NCBI RefSeq assembly: GCF_007858285.1
Contig: NZ_VFIL01000017.1
Coordinates: forward strand, 1-64,000
Direction: 5' to 3'
From: Pseudomonas brenneri
GTDB taxonomy: Bacteria; Pseudomonadota; Gammaproteobacteria; Pseudomonadales; Pseudomonadaceae
Length of the DNA stretch: 64,000 bases
Position 1 is the first letter of the stretch, and each line of letters starts with the position of its first letter. A program made the translations under genes and the position numbers. A model generated the notes under the pieces. The model did not search any database and was not told the DNA's origin. It worked only from the letters and a program-made list of their open reading frames with translations. This document shows positions 52,270 through 60,805 of the stretch, piece after piece.

Positions 52270-52974
52270 CTATCGCCGCGCAATATCCGAAAAGTAAAAC
52301 TTATCCAACGTATGCCGCGACTCGGTGTACTCGAACTGCCGCCCATCCTGCAAAAACGTCTGGTTACTCACCACGATCACATGGCTTTGCCCGTCGAGGT
52401 CCAGGTGCGCCTGGTCGTCCTTGCTGCGGGGCAGGGCCTCGATGGTGCGTTGGGCGTAGCTGATCTGCAACTGCAACGTCTGCTCGATAAACGCATAGAT
52501 CGACTGCTCGGCAATCGTCTGGTCCAGGCCCGGGATCAGATCGGCGACGAAGTGGTTGATGTCGAGGATCACCCGTTTGCCGCCGATGCGCCGTACCCGC
52601 TTGATACGGGTGATCAGGGTGCCGGGCTCGGCCTCGATATGTTGCTGCAGCGAGCCTTCCAGCGGGAGCTGGGTGAACTCGACCACCTCGGTGCGTACGT
52701 CATCGCCCAGGTCGGCGTGGGTTTCGTGGAAGCTGACGATGCCGCCCAGTTGAAACTCAATCGGGTTTGGCGACAGCACGAACGTCCCCTTGCCGTGAAT
52801 CTTTTGCGCGAATCCACGTTCCTGCAACTGCTCGATGGCCCGGCGCACGGTGCCGCGGCTGGCCTGGTAGGTATCCATCAACTCCGTCTCGGAGGGCAGG
52901 CGGGTGCCGCGTTGCAGGCGTTCGGTGGTGATGCTGGCAAGCAGATCAGTGTAGATCTGGTTGTATTTACTCAT
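52270..52974 (-). CDS. treR: Trehalose operon repressor TreR (GntR family, UTRA domain)
   Basis: A 234-residue repressor. The N-terminal winged helix MSKYNQIYTDLLASITTERL with LPSETELMDTYQASRGTVRR is GntR-type. The C-terminal UTRA domain (LGGIVSFHETHADLGDDVRT through FTEYTESRHTLDKF-like end) would bind a sugar phosphate, probably trehalose-6-phosphate. It is divergent from treP, with the twin operators and a REPIN between them. The ATG at 52974 gives the family start; a longer start at 53001 is unsupported. Confidence 0.92.
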   Translation of the reverse strand: MSKYNQIYTDLLASITTERLQRGTRLPSETELMDTYQASRGTVRRAIEQLQERGFAQKIHGKGTFVLSPNPIEFQLGGIVSFHETHADLGDDVRTEVVEFTQLPLEGSLQQHIEAEPGTLITRIKRVRRIGGKRVILDINHFVADLIPGLDQTIAEQSIYAFIEQTLQLQISYAQRTIEALPRSKDDQAHLDLDGQSHVIVVSNQTFLQDGRQFEYTESRHTLDKFYFSDIARR

Positions 52975-53066
52975 GGGAATGGCTCTGTGCCGCGATTGCA
53001 TTCAAGGCAGGAACCTTAGAGGCAGAGGTGGGGTTTGTCCATCAGCCCCTCGGATATCGCAAATCC

Positions 53067-53168
53067 CTGTAGGCGCGAGCTTGCTCGCGAAAATCGTTAA
53101 CGATAACGCGAAAAAACTGACACCCCGTGTTGCCCTCAGGTTCTTCGCGAGCAAGCTCGCTCCTACAG
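53067..53168. repeat. REPIN between treR and the tre operators
   Basis: CTGTAGGCGCGAGCTTGCTC at the left is mirrored by GCTCGCTCCTACAG at the right, with one mismatch in the left end (GGCGCG for GGAGCG). The spacer starts AAAATCGTTAACGATAACGC, nearly the same as the element at 46228. Confidence 0.87.
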
Positions 53169-53194
53169 AAAAGCGCTCATTCGATATTTTTGTA

Positions 53195-53236
53195 ACTCGT
53201 CTGTACGAGTTGTTGCTTTAACTCGTACAGACGAGT
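53195..53236 (+). promoter_or_regulatory. Twin TreR operators upstream of treP
   Basis: ACTCGTCTGTACGAGT (53195-53210) and ACTCGTACAGACGAGT (53221-53236) are each palindromic, and each is the exact inverse complement of the other, with ten bases between. Centre spacing is 26 bases. They lie 55-96 bases before the treP ATG, where the promoter is expected, and are GntR-type in architecture. TreR is the obvious ligand by position. Confidence 0.85.
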
Positions 53237-53290
53237 ACTTTTGCCCTCGGCATGCTGCCAATAACAAGAATCTAAAGTGGAAGAACAAGC

Positions 53291-54733
53291 ATGAGCCACG
53301 ATTACCCCAACATCGCCCGCGAGATTCTGCAGAACCTCGGTGGCAGCGACAACCTTGAGCAAGCGGCCCACTGCGTGACGCGCCTGCGCCTGGCCCTCAA
53401 GGACCCGAGCCTGGTCAACGCCAGTGCGCTGAACCAGGTCGATCTGGTCAAGGGCTCGTTCTTTACCGGCGGCCTGTTCCAGATTGTCATCGGCCCTGGC
53501 GAGGTGGAAAAGGTCTACGCCGCCCTGCGCGAACAGACCGGCCTCGGCGTCTCGACCATCGCCGACGTGAAGAAAGCCGGTGGCGACAAGACCAACCCCA
53601 TGCAACGCCTGGTGCGGGTGTTCTCCGATGTGTTCATGCCGATCCTGCCGGCGCTGATCATTGCCGGCCTGTTGATGGGTGTGAACAACCTGATGGGCGC
53701 CAAGGGCATGTTCATCGAGGGCCAGACGCTGCTGGAGGCCTATCCGAACCTGGATGGTCTGTGGAGCCTGATCAACCTGATGGCCAACACGTCGTTTGTG
53801 TTCTTGCCGGCGTTGGTGGGCTGGTCGGCGGCCAAGCGCTTTGGTGGCAGTGAAATCCTCGGCATCGTGCTCGGCCTGATGCTGGTGCACCCAGACTTGC
53901 TCAACGCCTGGAACTACGGCAAGGCCGTGGCCGGGCTCGACGGCCAGAGCCTGCCGTACTTCGATATTCTGGGCTGGTTCCAGATCGAGAAGGTTGGCTA
54001 CCAGGGCCAGATCCTGCCGATCCTGATGGCCGCCTACGTCATGAGCGTGATTGAAAAATGGCTGCGGGCGCGGGTGCCGAACGCCATCCAATTGCTGGTC
54101 GTGCCGATCACCACCATCGTCGTCACCGGGGTACTGGCGCTGGCGATCATCGGCCCGGTGACTCGTCACCTCGGCATCCTGATCACCGAAGGCGTGGTCA
54201 CGCTGTTTGACCTGGCGCCGATGGTTGGCGGGGCGATTTTCGGCCTGTTGTATGCACCGCTGGTGATCACCGGCATGCACCACATGTTCCTCGCCGTGGA
54301 CCTGCAACTGATCTCCACCCAGGGCGGTACGTTTATCTGGCCGATGATCGTCATGTCCAACCTGGCGCAGGGCAGCGCGGCCCTCGGTGTGTTCTACATG
54401 AGCCGCAATGCGCGGGATAAAAGCATGGCCTCGACCTCGGCGGTTTCCGCCTATTTCGGCATCACTGAGCCGGCCATGTTTGGGGTGAACCTGCGCTTCA
54501 AGTTTCCGTTCTATGCCGCGTTGCTGGGCTCGGCCCTGGGCAGCATTTTCCTCTCGCTGAACAAGGTCCAGGCCTCGGCCATCGGTGTGGGTGGCTTGCC
54601 TGGGTTTATCTCGATCATCCCGCAGTACATCCCGATGTTTGTGATCGGCATGGCGGTGGCGATTGTGGTGCCGTTTGTCTTGACCTGTGGGTTGAGCATG
54701 AAGATTGTCCGGCCGGGTTATCGCGTCGCCTGA
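53291..54733 (+). CDS. treP: Trehalose-specific PTS enzyme IIBC
   Basis: A 480-residue membrane permease. The N-terminal EIIB domain carries the phosphoryl cysteine Cys28 in NLEQAAHCVTRLRL. The EIIC domain has about ten membrane segments from VFSDVFMPILPALIIAGLLM to the last segment MFVIGMAVAIVVPFVL. It imports trehalose as trehalose-6-phosphate. It lacks an EIIA domain, which the fusion protein at 57932 supplies. The TreR operators lie directly upstream. Confidence 0.93.
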   Translation: MSHDYPNIAREILQNLGGSDNLEQAAHCVTRLRLALKDPSLVNASALNQVDLVKGSFFTGGLFQIVIGPGEVEKVYAALREQTGLGVSTIADVKKAGGDKTNPMQRLVRVFSDVFMPILPALIIAGLLMGVNNLMGAKGMFIEGQTLLEAYPNLDGLWSLINLMANTSFVFLPALVGWSAAKRFGGSEILGIVLGLMLVHPDLLNAWNYGKAVAGLDGQSLPYFDILGWFQIEKVGYQGQILPILMAAYVMSVIEKWLRARVPNAIQLLVVPITTIVVTGVLALAIIGPVTRHLGILITEGVVTLFDLAPMVGGAIFGLLYAPLVITGMHHMFLAVDLQLISTQGGTFIWPMIVMSNLAQGSAALGVFYMSRNARDKSMASTSAVSAYFGITEPAMFGVNLRFKFPFYAALLGSALGSIFLSLNKVQASAIGVGGLPGFISIIPQYIPMFVIGMAVAIVVPFVLTCGLSMKIVRPGYRVA

Positions 54734-54741
54734 TCGATCGC

Positions 54742-54769
54742 TTTCGCGAGCAAGTCCGCTCCCACATTT
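54742..54769. repeat. Single REP sequence between treP and treC
   Basis: TTTCGCGAGCAAGTCCGCTC followed by CCACATTT is one REP half. It has no inverted partner nearby. Confidence 0.65.
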
Positions 54770-54797
54770 GATCGCATTCCAAGTTGAAGGAGTCCCC

Positions 54798-56444
54798 ATG
54801 CAAGACTGGCAACACTCGGTGATCTACCAGATCTACCCCAAAAGCTTCCACAGCCACGCGGGTAACGCCACCGGTGACCTGTTGGGCATCGTGGACAAAC
54901 TCGACTACCTCCAGTGGCTGGGCGTCGACTGCCTGTGGATCACCCCGTTCCTGCGCTCGCCCCAGCGTGACAACGGCTACGACATCAGTGACTACTACGC
55001 CATCGATCCCAGCTACGGGACCATGGCCGACTGCGACCTGCTGATCCGCGAAGCGGCCAAGCGCGGCATCAAGCTGATGCTGGACATTGTGGTCAACCAC
55101 ACCTCCATCGAGCACGAATGGTTCCAGCAGGCGCGCAGCAGCCTCGATAACCCGTACCGCGACTTCTACATCTGGCGCGACCAGCCGAACAACTGGGAAT
55201 CCAAGTTCGGCGGTTCGGCCTGGGAATACGAGGCACAGACCGGCCAGTACTTCCTGCACCTGTTCGACCACACCCAGGCCGATCTCAATTGGGACAACCC
55301 CAAGGTGCGTGCCGAGGTCTACAAACTCATGCGCTTTTGGCGTGACAAAGGCGTCGGCGGTTTCCGCCTGGACGTGATCAACCTGATCTCCAAGCCGGCG
55401 GATTTCCCCGAAGACCGCAGTGACGGTCGCCGTTTCTACACCGACGGCCCCAACGTGCATGAGTACTTGCAGGAAATGCACCGCGAGGTGTTCGAAGGCC
55501 ACGACCTGATTAACGTCGGCGAGATGTCGTCCACCAGCCTGGAACACTGCATTCGCTACTCTCGCCCGGAGTCGAAAGAGCTGTCGATGACCTTCAACTT
55601 TCATCACCTGAAGGTCGATTACCCGAACCTGCAAAAGTGGGTGCGCGCCGACTTTGACTTTCAGCAACTCAAGCAAATTCTCTCTGACTGGCAGTTGGGC
55701 ATGCAGGCCGGCGGCGGCTGGAATGCGCTGTTCTGGTGTAACCACGATCAGCCACGGGTGGTCTCGCGGTTTGGCGATGACGGCGAGCACCGCGTGGCCT
55801 CGGCCAAGATGCTCGCCACCGCGTTGCACTTTCTCCAGGGCACGCCGTTTGTGTACCAGGGCGAAGAGCTGGGGATGACCAATCCGGGCTTCGACACCAT
55901 CGAGCAGTACCGCGATGTGGAGACCTTGAACATCTATCGCCTCAAGCGCGATGCCGGTGAGTCCGAGGCGTCGAGCATGGCCGCGATCATGCAGAAATCC
56001 CGCGACAACGGCCGCACGCCGATGCAGTGGAACAGCCAGGCCAATGCCGGTTTCAGCAGCGCTGAGCCGTGGATCGGCATCCCGGCCAATGCGGCGCAGA
56101 TCAATGTCCAGAGCCAACTGGATGACCCGGATTCGGTGTTGCATCACTACCGTGCGCTGATCGCCTTGCGGCGCCTTGAACCGCTGATCCAAGCGGGCGT
56201 TTACCGCCAGTTGCTGCAGGATCACCACAAGGTCTGGGTGTATCTGCGCGAAGGCCATGGCGAGCGCCTGCTGGTGCTGAACAACTTCTATGGCCAGCCC
56301 TGCGAAATCCTGCTGCCTAGAAACGTGATCAGTGCGGCGAGCGCGCAACGCCTGTTGATCAGCAACTACCCCGACTGCCCGGTGCGCACAGACACGCTCA
56401 CGTTGCGCCCTTACGAATCGTTTGTGCTGCACCTGACCGACTGA
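54798..56444 (+). CDS. treC: Trehalose-6-phosphate hydrolase
   Basis: A 548-residue GH13 enzyme that cleaves trehalose-6-phosphate to glucose and glucose-6-phosphate. Conserved regions are DIVVNHTS, GFRLDVINLISK (nucleophile Asp), INVGEMSST (acid Glu) and FWCNHDQPRVVSRFGDD. The ATG at 54798 follows GAAGGAG and gives MQDWQHSVIYQIYPKSF; a longer frame would run through the REP. It lies downstream of treP in the same operon. Confidence 0.95.
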   Translation: MQDWQHSVIYQIYPKSFHSHAGNATGDLLGIVDKLDYLQWLGVDCLWITPFLRSPQRDNGYDISDYYAIDPSYGTMADCDLLIREAAKRGIKLMLDIVVNHTSIEHEWFQQARSSLDNPYRDFYIWRDQPNNWESKFGGSAWEYEAQTGQYFLHLFDHTQADLNWDNPKVRAEVYKLMRFWRDKGVGGFRLDVINLISKPADFPEDRSDGRRFYTDGPNVHEYLQEMHREVFEGHDLINVGEMSSTSLEHCIRYSRPESKELSMTFNFHHLKVDYPNLQKWVRADFDFQQLKQILSDWQLGMQAGGGWNALFWCNHDQPRVVSRFGDDGEHRVASAKMLATALHFLQGTPFVYQGEELGMTNPGFDTIEQYRDVETLNIYRLKRDAGESEASSMAAIMQKSRDNGRTPMQWNSQANAGFSSAEPWIGIPANAAQINVQSQLDDPDSVLHHYRALIALRRLEPLIQAGVYRQLLQDHHKVWVYLREGHGERLLVLNNFYGQPCEILLPRNVISAASAQRLLISNYPDCPVRTDTLTLRPYESFVLHLTD

Positions 56445-56456
56445 CATTCCCCTTTT

Positions 56457-56557
56457 TGTAGGAGCGAGCTTGCTCGCGAAAAATTTCAAAGCGCCGCGTG
56501 CATCCGGAATGCCCGCGTCATCGTTGACGATTTTCGCGAGCAAGCTCGCTCCTACAG
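56457..56557. repeat. REPIN between treC and the porin gene
   Basis: TGTAGGAGCGAGCTTGCTCG at the left is mirrored by the sequence ending GCTCGCTCCTACAG at the right. The inner right arm ATCGTTGACGATTTTCGCG matches in reverse the spacer start of the elements at 46228 and 53067. Confidence 0.87.
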
Positions 56558-56594
56558 AATCGCGTTACAAACAATAAGAAAAAAGGAGCGCTTC

Positions 56595-57815
56595 ATGAAA
56601 ACAACAATAAAACTGGGTCTCGTCGCATCTTGTCTAAGCGTACCGTTTGCCGCACACGCCCTGGAGTTCGCGGGCTACCTGCGCAGCGGCGCCGGCACCT
56701 CGACCGGCAGTGGCCCGCAGCAATGTTTCCAATTGCCGGGAGCCCAATCCAAATACCGCCTGGGCAACGAATGCGAACAATACGCCGAGCTGGAGTTGCG
56801 CCAGGACCTGTTCACCCTCGACGACGGCTCGGTGCTCAGCGTCGATGCCATGGCTTCGTTGTACAACAAGTACGACCGCGAGCTGAAGTTCCAGGGCGAG
56901 AACAACGGTTCGGCGCGCATGCCGCAGATGTATGCCCAGTGGTCGAACATGCCCAGCCTCAATGGCGGCTCGTTGTGGGCCGGGCGGCGCTACTACAAAC
57001 GTAATGACATTCATATTTCCGACTTCTACTACTGGAACCAGAGCGCCACCGGCGGCGGTATCGAGGACGTGTTGATTGGCGACCTGAAATACAGCTATGC
57101 CCTGTCGCGCAAGGACAACCTGTACCAGAAGGAATACGCCACTCGGCATGACTTCAATGTGGCGGGCTTCAAGACCAACCCCGGCGGCGAGCTGGAACTG
57201 GGCCTGAGTTACATCGAACAGGCCGGTGGCCGCGACACCCACAGCGGCTGGGCGCTGACCGCCCAGCATGTACAAAAACCGTTCCTTGGCGGCAAGAACA
57301 GGTTCGCCCTGCAGTACGGTGAAGGGCCGGGTACCGGCCTGGGTTACACCGGCAATACGGCGCTGGAACGCAGCAGCAAAAGCTACCGCGCAGTGGAGTT
57401 TTTCGACTGGCAAGTGACGCCGCGTTTTGGTGGCCAGGTCGAGGCGGTGTACCAAAAAGACGTGCGTCCCGGCAGCCAGGATCAGACCTGGATGTCCATC
57501 GGTGTGCGCCCGGCGTATGCCCTCAGCGAACAGTTCAAGCTGGTCACCGAACTGGGCCACGATCAGGTGGATGCCACGGGTGGCACGCGCAAACTCAGCA
57601 AATTTACCTTCGCTCCGACCTGGTCGCCCAAAGGCCCGGATTTCTGGGCGCGGCCGGAAGTGCGGTTGTACTACACCTATGCGACCTGGAACGAAGCGGC
57701 CAAGCGTGCGGCCAATGAACTGGCGGCGGGCTCGGCGCTGTCCGACAGCGGCTCCTATGGCACTGCGCGGCATGGCTCCAACTTCGGTGTGCAGGTCGAA
57801 TACTGGTGGAAGTAA
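56595..57815 (+). CDS. Maltoporin-family outer membrane channel (LamB-like)
   Basis: A 406-residue outer-membrane protein with signal peptide (KLGLVASCLSVPFAAHA) and the maltoporin start LEFAGYLRSGAGTSTGSGPQ with a CFQLPGAQSKYRLGNECEQY cysteine pair. The rest is alternating beta strands ending in FGVQVEYWWK, with a C-terminal aromatic as expected for barrel assembly. It should admit trehalose or other oligosaccharides to the periplasm. AAAGGAG precedes the ATG. Its place between treC and the PTS fusion gene supports a role in trehalose uptake. Confidence 0.88.
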   Translation: MKTTIKLGLVASCLSVPFAAHALEFAGYLRSGAGTSTGSGPQQCFQLPGAQSKYRLGNECEQYAELELRQDLFTLDDGSVLSVDAMASLYNKYDRELKFQGENNGSARMPQMYAQWSNMPSLNGGSLWAGRRYYKRNDIHISDFYYWNQSATGGGIEDVLIGDLKYSYALSRKDNLYQKEYATRHDFNVAGFKTNPGGELELGLSYIEQAGGRDTHSGWALTAQHVQKPFLGGKNRFALQYGEGPGTGLGYTGNTALERSSKSYRAVEFFDWQVTPRFGGQVEAVYQKDVRPGSQDQTWMSIGVRPAYALSEQFKLVTELGHDQVDATGGTRKLSKFTFAPTWSPKGPDFWARPEVRLYYTYATWNEAAKRAANELAAGSALSDSGSYGTARHGSNFGVQVEYWWK

Positions 57816-57837
57816 TCCCTCGGTCGTACGCGGATTG

Positions 57838-57862
57838 AATGTGGGAGGCGTGCTCCCACATT
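57838..57862. repeat. Collapsed REPIN remnant
   Basis: AATGTGGGAG and CTCCCACATT, the two conserved outer ends of a REPIN, remain with only about five bases between them. The internal arms and spacer have been lost, leaving a short hairpin just after the porin gene. Confidence 0.7.
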
Positions 57863-57931
57863 TGGATATTCGTCACCCCGGAATTTGCATCCGCCCCATG
57901 ATTTTTACAGAACCAAACAGCAGGTGATGTC

Positions 57932-60463
57932 ATGACCACAACTCAACCCCTGGAACTGCTGGCGCCCCTGGCCGGCGTGCTGTTGCCCCTGGACCAGGTG
58001 CCGGATCCGGTGTTCTCCAGCCGCCTGATTGGCGACGGCGTGTGTATCGATCCCACTTCGCAGACCCTCTGCGCGCCGCTGGCCGGGGTGATCAGCAATG
58101 TCCAGGACAGTGGTCATGCGGTCAGTATCACGGACGACAACGGTGTGCAGGTGCTGATGCATATCGGCCTGGATACCGTGAACCTGGCGGGCAAGGGCTT
58201 CACCCGTCTGGTCGAGGAAGGCCAGCGGGTTGAGGCAGGCCAGCCATTGATTGAATTCGATGCCGATTTCATCGCGCTCAATGCCCGCAGTTTGTTGACC
58301 TTGATGCTGGTGGTCAGCGGCGAGCCCTTTGTGCTGCTGGCGGAGGACCGCGGACTGGTTGAGGCCGGGCAACCATTGCTGCGTGTGACGCCGGTCACAC
58401 GCGCTGCTGATGACGATGATGAAGAGGGCGACGCCCTGTTCTCCAAGCCCTTGACGCTGCCCAATGCCAACGGCTTGCATGCCCGCCCGGCGGCGGTACT
58501 GGCGCAGGCGGCCAAGGGGTTCAAGGCGAGCATCTGCCTGCACAAGCAAACCCAGAGCGCCAACGCCAAGTCCCTGGTGGCGATCATGGCGTTGCAGACG
58601 GTGCAGGGCGATACCCTGCAAGTCAGCGCGGCGGGGCAGGATGCGGCGGCGGCGATCCAGGCATTGGTTGCGCTGTTGCTGGAGGGGTGTGGTGAAACCG
58701 TTATGGTGGTGACCGAGGTGGCCGCGCCGCTCGCGCCGTCATCGTCGGCGACCGTGTTGCGCGGTGTGTGTGCGTCGCCCGGTTCGGCGTTTGGCCTGGT
58801 GGTGCAAGTGGCTGAGCCGCAGCTGAGTATCCCCGAATTCGGTGGCGCAGAGCAGGTCGAGCGCGCCCTGCTGGAGCGTGGCCTGCGCGCTGCAACCGAG
58901 GCGCTGAAAACCCTGCAAGCCAAGGCCGATGGCAGTGCCCAGGCCGAGATCTTCCGGGCCCATCAGGAGTTGCTCGAAGACCCGACCCTGCTCGAACAAG
59001 CCCACGACCTGCTCGCCACAGGCAAGAGCGCCGCCTTTGCCTGGAACAGCGCCACGGTGGCCACTGCCGAACTGTTCCAGGGCCTGGGCAATGCTTTGCT
59101 CGCCGAGCGCGCGGCGGACCTGGCCGATGTCGGCCAGCGCGTATTGAAACTGATCCTGGGCGTCCAGGACACTACATGGGACCTGCCTGAACGCGCGATC
59201 CTGATTGCCGAACAACTGACACCTTCGCAAACCGCCAGCCTGGATACGCGCAAGGTCCTGGGGTTTGTCACCGTCGGTGGCGGTGCCACCAGCCACGTGG
59301 CGATCCTTGCCCGTGCCCTGGGCCTGCCGGCCGTCTGTGGGGCGCCGGCACAGGTATTGACGCTGGCCAACGGCAAACAGGTGCTGCTCGATGCCGACAA
59401 AGGCGAGCTGCACCTGGCGCCGAACCTGGCCGAGATCGAACAACTGGAAGCCGCGCGCAAACAGCACGTGCTGCGCCGTCAGCGTGACGTGGCGCAGGCT
59501 GCCTTGCCGGCGACCACCCGCGACGGTCATCACGTCGAAGTCACCGCTAACGTTGCCTCGTTGCAGGAAGTGGAGCAGTCCCTGACCCTCGGCGGTGAAG
59601 GCGTCGGCCTGCTGCGTTCAGAGTTTCTCTACCTGGAGCGCAACCGCGCGCCCAGTCCCGAGGAGCAGGCTGGCACCTACAGCGCCATTGCCCGCGCCCT
59701 GGGCCCTGAACGTAATCTGGTGGTGCGCACCCTCGATGTGGGGGGCGACAAGCCGCTGGCTTATGTACCGATGGACGCCGAGACCAATCCGTTTCTCGGC
59801 CTGCGCGGGATTCGCCTGTGCCTGGAGCGCCCGCAATTGCTGCGTGAACAGTTGCGGGCGATCCTCGCCAGTGCCGGTTTGGCGCGGCTGCATATCATGT
59901 TGCCGATGGTCAGCCTGCTGTCGGAACTGCGCCAGGCCCGCAGGATCCTGGAAGAGGAGGCGGCGACCCTGGGGCTTGCCGAGCTGCCGAAGCTGGGCAT
60001 CATGATCGAGGTGCCGTCAGCGGCGTTGATGGCGGATGTGTTCGCGCCCCATGTGGATTTTTTCTCCATCGGCACCAATGACCTGACCCAATACACCCTG
60101 GCCATGGACCGCGACCACCCGCGCCTGGCCAGCCAGGCCGACAGCTTTCACCCGGCGGTGCTGCGCCTGATCGCCACCACGGTCAAGGCCGCCCATGCCC
60201 ATGGCAAGTGGGTGGGCGTATGCGGTGCGCTGGCGTCTGAAACCCTGGCGGTGCCGATGTTGATCGGGCTCGGAGTCGACGAGTTGTCTGTCAGCGTGCC
60301 GCTGATCCCGAGCATCAAGGCCACGGTGCGTGACCTGGACCTGGCCGACTGCCAACTGATCGCCCATCAGGTGTTGAACCTGGAAGAGGCCGCCCAAGTG
60401 CGCGAGGCCCTGAGCCAGTACCACGCAGCGACCGTCGAAACCTCATTGGTTGTGGAGAACTGA
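57932..60463 (+). CDS. Fused PTS EIIA(Glc)-HPr-EI phosphotransferase
   Basis: An 843-residue cytoplasmic three-domain protein. The EIIA(Glc)-type domain (residues 1-150) has GHAVSI and the phospho-histidine His77 in VLMHIGLDTVNLAGKGF. The HPr domain (~170-255) has His183 in NANGLHARPAAVLAQAAKGF. Enzyme I (~280-843) has the phospho-histidine His455 in GGATSHVAILARALGLPAVC, the PEP-site motif RTLDVGGDKPLAY and Cys764 in VGVCGALASE. It carries phosphate from PEP to EIIA in one chain and should phosphorylate the EIIB of TreP. It resembles the NagE-linked PtsI fusions of Pseudomonas. Confidence 0.92.
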   Translation: MTTTQPLELLAPLAGVLLPLDQVPDPVFSSRLIGDGVCIDPTSQTLCAPLAGVISNVQDSGHAVSITDDNGVQVLMHIGLDTVNLAGKGFTRLVEEGQRVEAGQPLIEFDADFIALNARSLLTLMLVVSGEPFVLLAEDRGLVEAGQPLLRVTPVTRAADDDDEEGDALFSKPLTLPNANGLHARPAAVLAQAAKGFKASICLHKQTQSANAKSLVAIMALQTVQGDTLQVSAAGQDAAAAIQALVALLLEGCGETVMVVTEVAAPLAPSSSATVLRGVCASPGSAFGLVVQVAEPQLSIPEFGGAEQVERALLERGLRAATEALKTLQAKADGSAQAEIFRAHQELLEDPTLLEQAHDLLATGKSAAFAWNSATVATAELFQGLGNALLAERAADLADVGQRVLKLILGVQDTTWDLPERAILIAEQLTPSQTASLDTRKVLGFVTVGGGATSHVAILARALGLPAVCGAPAQVLTLANGKQVLLDADKGELHLAPNLAEIEQLEAARKQHVLRRQRDVAQAALPATTRDGHHVEVTANVASLQEVEQSLTLGGEGVGLLRSEFLYLERNRAPSPEEQAGTYSAIARALGPERNLVVRTLDVGGDKPLAYVPMDAETNPFLGLRGIRLCLERPQLLREQLRAILASAGLARLHIMLPMVSLLSELRQARRILEEEAATLGLAELPKLGIMIEVPSAALMADVFAPHVDFFSIGTNDLTQYTLAMDRDHPRLASQADSFHPAVLRLIATTVKAAHAHGKWVGVCGALASETLAVPMLIGLGVDELSVSVPLIPSIKATVRDLDLADCQLIAHQVLNLEEAAQVREALSQYHAATVETSLVVEN

Positions 60464-60465
60464 AC

Positions 60466-60750
60466 ATGTTCGAGAAATTGCAGCGGGCGTTCTGGAAAGC
60501 CCTGACCCCGGATCTGGTCGCCGAAACGGTGCTTGCCGAGCCGGCGGCTGATGCGTTGTTGGCGCCGGCGGTGCTGAGTGCACTGGGTGGGGCGAATAAT
60601 CTCAAGTCACAACAGCGGGTGGCATTGACGCGGATCCGCGTGCAGTTACAGGACCCGGCACGGGTGGATGAGGCGGCACTGAAGGCGGCAGGGGTTGCGG
60701 CGGTGATGATATTGACGGGCGGTGTGGTGCATCTGATCACTGGCCAATAA
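60466..60750 (+). CDS. Small EIIB-like PTS protein lacking the active-site cysteine
   Basis: A 94-residue cytoplasmic protein, three bases after the EIIA-HPr-EI gene. Residues 35-94 align with an EIIB(Glc) domain: LSALGGANNLKSQQRVALTR and IRVQLQDPARVDEAALKAAG, then VVHLITGQ. The position that is the phosphorylated cysteine in TreP (HCVTRLRL) is alanine here (VALTRIRV, Ala53). It has no membrane segment. It therefore cannot carry phosphate in the usual way and is more likely a regulatory or binding partner. The N-terminal LQRAFWKALTPDLV has no EIIB counterpart. Confidence 0.8.
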   Translation: MFEKLQRAFWKALTPDLVAETVLAEPAADALLAPAVLSALGGANNLKSQQRVALTRIRVQLQDPARVDEAALKAAGVAAVMILTGGVVHLITGQ

Positions 60751-60805
60751 GACACCGCTGATCAAAAGTGTGGGAGCGGGCTTTGTGGTGTTTGGAGGGT
60801 TGAGG

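Noticed and set aside
53177..54799. Minus-strand 540-codon frame opposite treP
   Set aside because: Antisense shadow rich in His, Gln and Asp. treP on the plus strand has a full EIIBC signature.
31231..56557. Repeated inverted elements considered as CRISPR
   Set aside because: They are widely separated, not regularly spaced, and have REPIN architecture. No cas genes are present.
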